Shown here piece after piece: positions 14,698 to 16,929 of a DNA stretch of 16,929 nucleotides. Source of the stretch: Saprospiraceae bacterium (lineage in GTDB: Bacteria > Bacteroidota > Bacteroidia > Chitinophagales > Saprospiraceae). Made by a program: the position numbers and the translations under genes. The notes beneath the pieces are model-generated. The model did no database searches and had not been told where the DNA came from. It was given only the letters and a program-made list of their open reading frames with translations. Positions within the stretch are counted from its first letter, which is position 1, and every line of letters starts with the position of its first letter. Location of the stretch: NCBI GenBank assembly GCA_016717105.1, contig JADKGF010000002.1, positions 232,501 through 249,429 on the forward strand, in the 5' to 3' direction.

Positions 14698-14926
14698 TAT
14701 AAACATAGTCAGCCGCCTGCTATTTCCAAGTGGAATATTGATTTTATTTGCTTGGTCGATTATGGGTACAAAATGGCTTGATGCCATAGGTATTGGAGCC
14801 GTCATGTTTGCTTGGTTGCTTGCCAAACAAGATTTTATAGCGATAAGCGAAAAATATGGCACCTTGGTTTATTATAGTTTGGGTGCCATGATTTTGAGCT
14901 TGGTGTACATATTTTGGTATCGATAG
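14684..14926 (+). CDS. Possible small membrane protein overlapping the sucA end
   Basis: This is an ORF of up to 80 residues with three hydrophobic segments (LLFPSGILILFAW, WLDAIGIGAVMFAWLLAK, YYSLGAMILSLVYIFWY) and an Arg-terminated tail. The only in-frame starts before the first segment are TTG at 14684 and GTG at 14687, both inside the end of sucA in another frame. The first ATG would remove the first helix. I do not recognise a family. The even helix pattern, basic loops and lack of strong overlap with another frame favour a real, translationally coupled small inner-membrane protein, but the non-ATG start keeps this uncertain. Confidence 0.5.
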   Translation: MVWRNINIVSRLLFPSGILILFAWSIMGTKWLDAIGIGAVMFAWLLAKQDFIAISEKYGTLVYYSLGAMILSLVYIFWYR

Positions 14927-15002
14927 GATAGGTAGATAATTGTAGGTTGTATGATATCGCTTGATTAATCAATTGATGTAGATATTGTCTTTAATTGATT
15001 GG

Positions 15003-15395
15003 TTATTTTAGCCTGACCAACTGTCCTTTGCGTTTCACAATATTTTTGTAGTCCCACTGAATATCTCTAGATAGCTGAAGCCATCGATGTAGATCTTCCA
15101 TATTTATCTGTGAAACATGGGTATAAAATATTGATGCATCTTTAAACTTCGCACCACGTACCGCCAAATCCTTTTCATCAAATTCCGCACCACTCCAAAA
15201 CATAAGCCTGATCCCTGCTTTTTGTTTGCTGTATCCAACAATGGGATTTCCATCCAAAAACCAAACTGGATGCGCATGCCATATTTTGCTATCCGCTTCA
15301 GTCAGTACAGAGTCGATGGCTTTGGCTATCTCCTCATAAATTGATTTGTCATCCGATGTCTGAATGTTGTTATAGGTGGCTATGTCAGTGTGCAT
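15003..15395 (-). CDS. DUF1801 domain protein
   Basis: This 130-residue soluble protein has the DUF1801 (YdhG-like) pattern. An N-terminal helix (SIYEEIAKAIDSVLTEADSKIWH) is followed by a Pro-containing HPVWFLDGNPIVGYSKQKAGIRLMFW sheet region, the GAEFDEKDLAVRGAKFKDASIFY segment, and a last helix WLQLSRDIQWDYKNIV. Proteins of this group are cytoplasmic, and some resemble the iron-chaperone frataxin fold, but no function is established. It is convergent with the sucA region and has its own -7 promoter element. The length is normal and the gene looks intact. Confidence 0.82.
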   Translation of the reverse strand: MHTDIATYNNIQTSDDKSIYEEIAKAIDSVLTEADSKIWHAHPVWFLDGNPIVGYSKQKAGIRLMFWSGAEFDEKDLAVRGAKFKDASIFYTHVSQINMEDLHRWLQLSRDIQWDYKNIVKRKGQLVRLK

Positions 15396-15422
15396 GGTCT
15401 TAATTTGATTATCAATACGCTA

Positions 15423-15430
15423 CAAAGATA
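15423..15430 (-). promoter_or_regulatory. -7 promoter element of the DUF1801 gene
   Basis: The minus strand reads TATCTTTG, an exact TAnnTTTG match. The predicted leader is about 23 bases to the ATG at 15395. A TTTG lies 22 bases upstream, slightly too far for the usual spacing. Confidence 0.6.
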
Positions 15431-15588
15431 GGATGATATACAGTATTGGGTGCAAATTTTAATTTAATAGGAATATTTATAAGTAACAGCTTGTTGTAAT
15501 TAAAAATACCTTATAATCTAAAAATAAAACTAAAAATGGTGCATGTACATTAATTGATACAAAAATGAAATAATATTTAGCATAATAT

Positions 15589-15593
15589 AAAAC
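15589..15593. repeat. Left target-site duplication of the IS
   Basis: AAAAC directly abuts the left terminal repeat and is repeated directly after the right one at 16758-16762. A 5-base duplication fits several branches of the IS4 superfamily. Confidence 0.7.
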
Positions 15594-15613
15594 ATCTATG
15601 TACATGACAAAAA
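15594..15613. repeat. IS left terminal inverted repeat
   Basis: These 20 bases match the complement of 16738-16757 without a mismatch. The repeat contains the palindrome ATGTACAT and the TAG stop of the transposase. Confidence 0.88.
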
Positions 15614-16683
15614 TTTGATGGCTCGTGCAAAATCTCTACTATTATTGGTATATAGAGCCCTCATTATGAATTCGAGTCCTGCTTTGAAAACACTTTTTGA
15701 TGGCCTTCCATGCGCTTTGCAGATGAAAATTTTCAGGATTTTTTCTTAATCATCAATCCTGTTATCAGCATCCAAGAATAGCTTAATGCGATCAAACCAA
15801 TCAGAGTTTCTATTCTTGAATCTTTTTTGCAAGTGTGTATCCCTCCATCCGTGAAAACCATTCGATTTCATATTTTAAACATACTTTCTATCTGCCATCT
15901 CTGGCCGTAAACTACTGTCACATCCGTTATCTTTTCTTGTGACAAAATGATCAGGTGTTCGATTTATTTTTATCATTTTTAAACCTAAATCCACTAACAT
16001 AAACTTCCAATTTACCATATTTATATTTTTTTATTATTGGAATGTTTGCCTTTTTCTGGAGTTTGATTTTACTATGTTCTTTACGGATATCTTTTGACTA
16101 TCATGGTACACTTTTTGATTTTCTTTTATTCGAATGACGAAGGTTATACCATTATCGTTCAAATAGTTATACCAACAGACACCGCCAAATTCCTGTCGCC
16201 AATGATATACTTTTTATTTTACCCGCACCTACCTTGTCAATGATTTTATTCAGTAAATCCCATCGAAATCACCTTGAGTGCTATTACCTTTTTTTATTCA
16301 ACAGCACCAAACCTAATGAACACTATATCCTTCGTATAAACTGATATCATCAGGATATTAATTTTCTTCTTCCCAAACTCCCAATTGGTACGATCTATCA
16401 GTAAGGTATATGGCCCGTCGTCCAGTTTTAACCACTTTAAAATCATCTGTATCAGAGATGTGTTGGTCCAGTTATCTCTTTAATAAATCGCTGCAATCGG
16501 CGGTAATTGCTTCCCGTTTTACTTTTCGTATCCATCGCCAAGGCTATCTTGGCGAGGTTTACCACTGTAACTTGTACAATGGCAAGAATAAATAATCCTA
16601 TAAGATCTATCCTTTGTCTTAATGTGCAAGTTCTTCATCATCAGTTCTCCGGTAAGTTCTTTAACTTTACCCTGAGTAGCCAT
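15596..16683 (-). pseudogene. Frameshifted IS4-type DDE transposase
   Basis: Reading from ATG at 16683 to TAG at 15596-15598 and allowing frame changes gives about 360 codons, a normal length for IS4-type transposases. Recognisable pieces in order are LTGELMMKNLHIK, SYRIIYSCHCTSYSGK, KWLKLDDGPYTLLIDRTNWEF (first catalytic Asp), and KIIDKVGAGKIKSI followed by a GDR segment (second Asp) and WYNYLNDNGITFVIRIKENQ. After these come VVYGQRWQIESMFK (the Y-x2-R-x3-E-x6-K signature, catalytic Glu), RIETLIGLIALSYSWMLITGLMIKK, SAWKAIK and, in the final frame, SVFKAGLEFIMRALYTNN. At least eight frame changes are needed, many next to A, T or G runs. As written, no active transposase can be made. The two plus-strand ORFs within 16410-16710 are shadows of this gene. 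Confidence 0.8.
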
Positions 16684-16737
16684 GATGTTTTGGTTTTATT
16701 TATCACATAATCAAACGTTTATCATTGGCTACTTGTT

Positions 16738-16757
16738 TTTTTGTCATGTACATAGAT
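16738..16757. repeat. IS right terminal inverted repeat
   Basis: This is the exact complement of 15594-15613 and is followed directly by the duplicated AAAAC. Confidence 0.88.
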
Positions 16758-16762
16758 AAAAC
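16758..16762. repeat. Right target-site duplication of the IS
   Basis: AAAAC is the direct copy of 15589-15593. An intact duplication indicates that no deletion or recombination has affected the ends since insertion. Confidence 0.7.
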
Positions 16763-16878
16763 ATTATACGAATGATATTGTGGTAATTGTGTAAAATATA
16801 GTAGAAATAGGAAATACAGTTTTGCTAATATAAAAAAAAACATTGCATTACATTAAAATGTATGTCGTAATAATAGTT

Positions 16879-16886
16879 TATATTTG
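16879..16886 (+). promoter_or_regulatory. -7 element before the gene at the right edge
   Basis: TATATTTG fits TAnnTTTG. It gives a predicted leader of about 29 bases to the ATG at 16920. The -33 region is poor, and in such AT-rich sequence a chance match is possible. Confidence 0.4.
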
Positions 16887-16919
16887 TTTAAATTATTTAA
16901 AACATTAAAACTTTTTATC

Positions 16920-16929
16920 ATGAAAACAG
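16920..16929 (+). CDS. First codons of a further gene (truncated by window end)
   Basis: ATGAAAACAG at the edge gives Met-Lys-Thr, a common beginning of signal peptides and other proteins in this phylum, preceded by an AT-rich leader and a possible -7 element. Three codons cannot identify the gene, and the call rests only on position and leader. Confidence 0.35.

Larger units (their letters stand above)
15594..16757 (-). mobile_element. IS4-superfamily insertion sequence, 1164 bp
   Basis: The element is bounded by perfect 20-base inverted repeats (ATCTATGTACATGACAAAAA at 15594-15613 and its complement at 16738-16757) and flanked by the direct repeat AAAAC. Inside, on the minus strand, is one transposase gene spanning almost the full length, with stop codon TAG inside the left repeat. 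This is typical IS architecture. The transposase is interrupted by many frameshifts. The element lies between the start of the DUF1801 gene and a gene starting at the right edge, apparently without harming either promoter. Confidence 0.85.

Noticed and set aside
16410..16710. Two plus-strand ORFs in the IS
   Set aside because: They are shadows on the strand opposite the transposase, without family resemblance.
16764..16773. TATACGAAT beside the IS right end as a further BlaI-type operator
   Set aside because: It is only a half site without the inverted partner. ATACGAA/TTCGTAT heptamers also occur elsewhere, for example near the rpsT promoter and inside the IS.
1..16929. CRISPR array, prophage, toxin-antitoxin or restriction system
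   Set aside because: No spaced direct repeats, phage genes or defence-type gene pairs were found. The only mobile element seen is the IS.

Overview
The window looks like chromosomal DNA of a Bacteroidota bacterium, possibly from the Saprospiria/Chitinophagia side, although the class cannot be fixed from this sequence alone. The evidence is AT-rich sequence, secreted proteins with type IX secretion (T9SS) C-terminal sorting domains, repeated matches to the Bacteroidota -7 promoter element TAnnTTTG, almost no Shine-Dalgarno sequences, and Gram-negative lipid A synthesis (lpxK).

Layout. Positions 1-2183 (+) hold three tandem paralogous secreted T9SS proteins, the first cut by the window edge, closed by a terminator shared with a convergent tRNA-Gln(TTG). 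Positions 2441-5604 (-) are an operon of a BlaI/MecI-type repressor, an M56 (BlaR1-like) membrane metalloprotease and a secreted PDZ protein. Its promoter carries two inverted-repeat operators. Positions 5868-8121 (+) hold a predicted outer-membrane barrel protein, a Crp/Fnr-type regulator and a pirin. Convergent to these is rpsU (bS21), followed on the minus strand by scpA (condensin kleisin) and a DUF554 membrane protein. lpxK is divergent from the DUF554 gene. rpsT (bS20) is on the minus strand and divergent from sucA (2-oxoglutarate dehydrogenase E1). sucA is intact for its first 626 codons, then carries a tight cluster of small indels between about 13.82 and 14.19 kb, then reads cleanly to its normal end. 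A small membrane ORF overlaps the sucA end, and a DUF1801-type gene lies on the minus strand.

Positions 15594-16757 are an IS4-superfamily insertion sequence. It has perfect 20-bp terminal inverted repeats and a 5-bp target duplication, but its transposase frame is broken many times. The first codons of a further gene appear at the right edge.

Most of the window is ordinary housekeeping sequence. The most interesting parts are the BlaI-type operator array with its non-beta-lactamase operon, the mosaic relationship among the three T9SS paralogues, and the indel clusters in sucA and the IS. Many of those indels lie in or beside homopolymers and may be sequence errors rather than biology.
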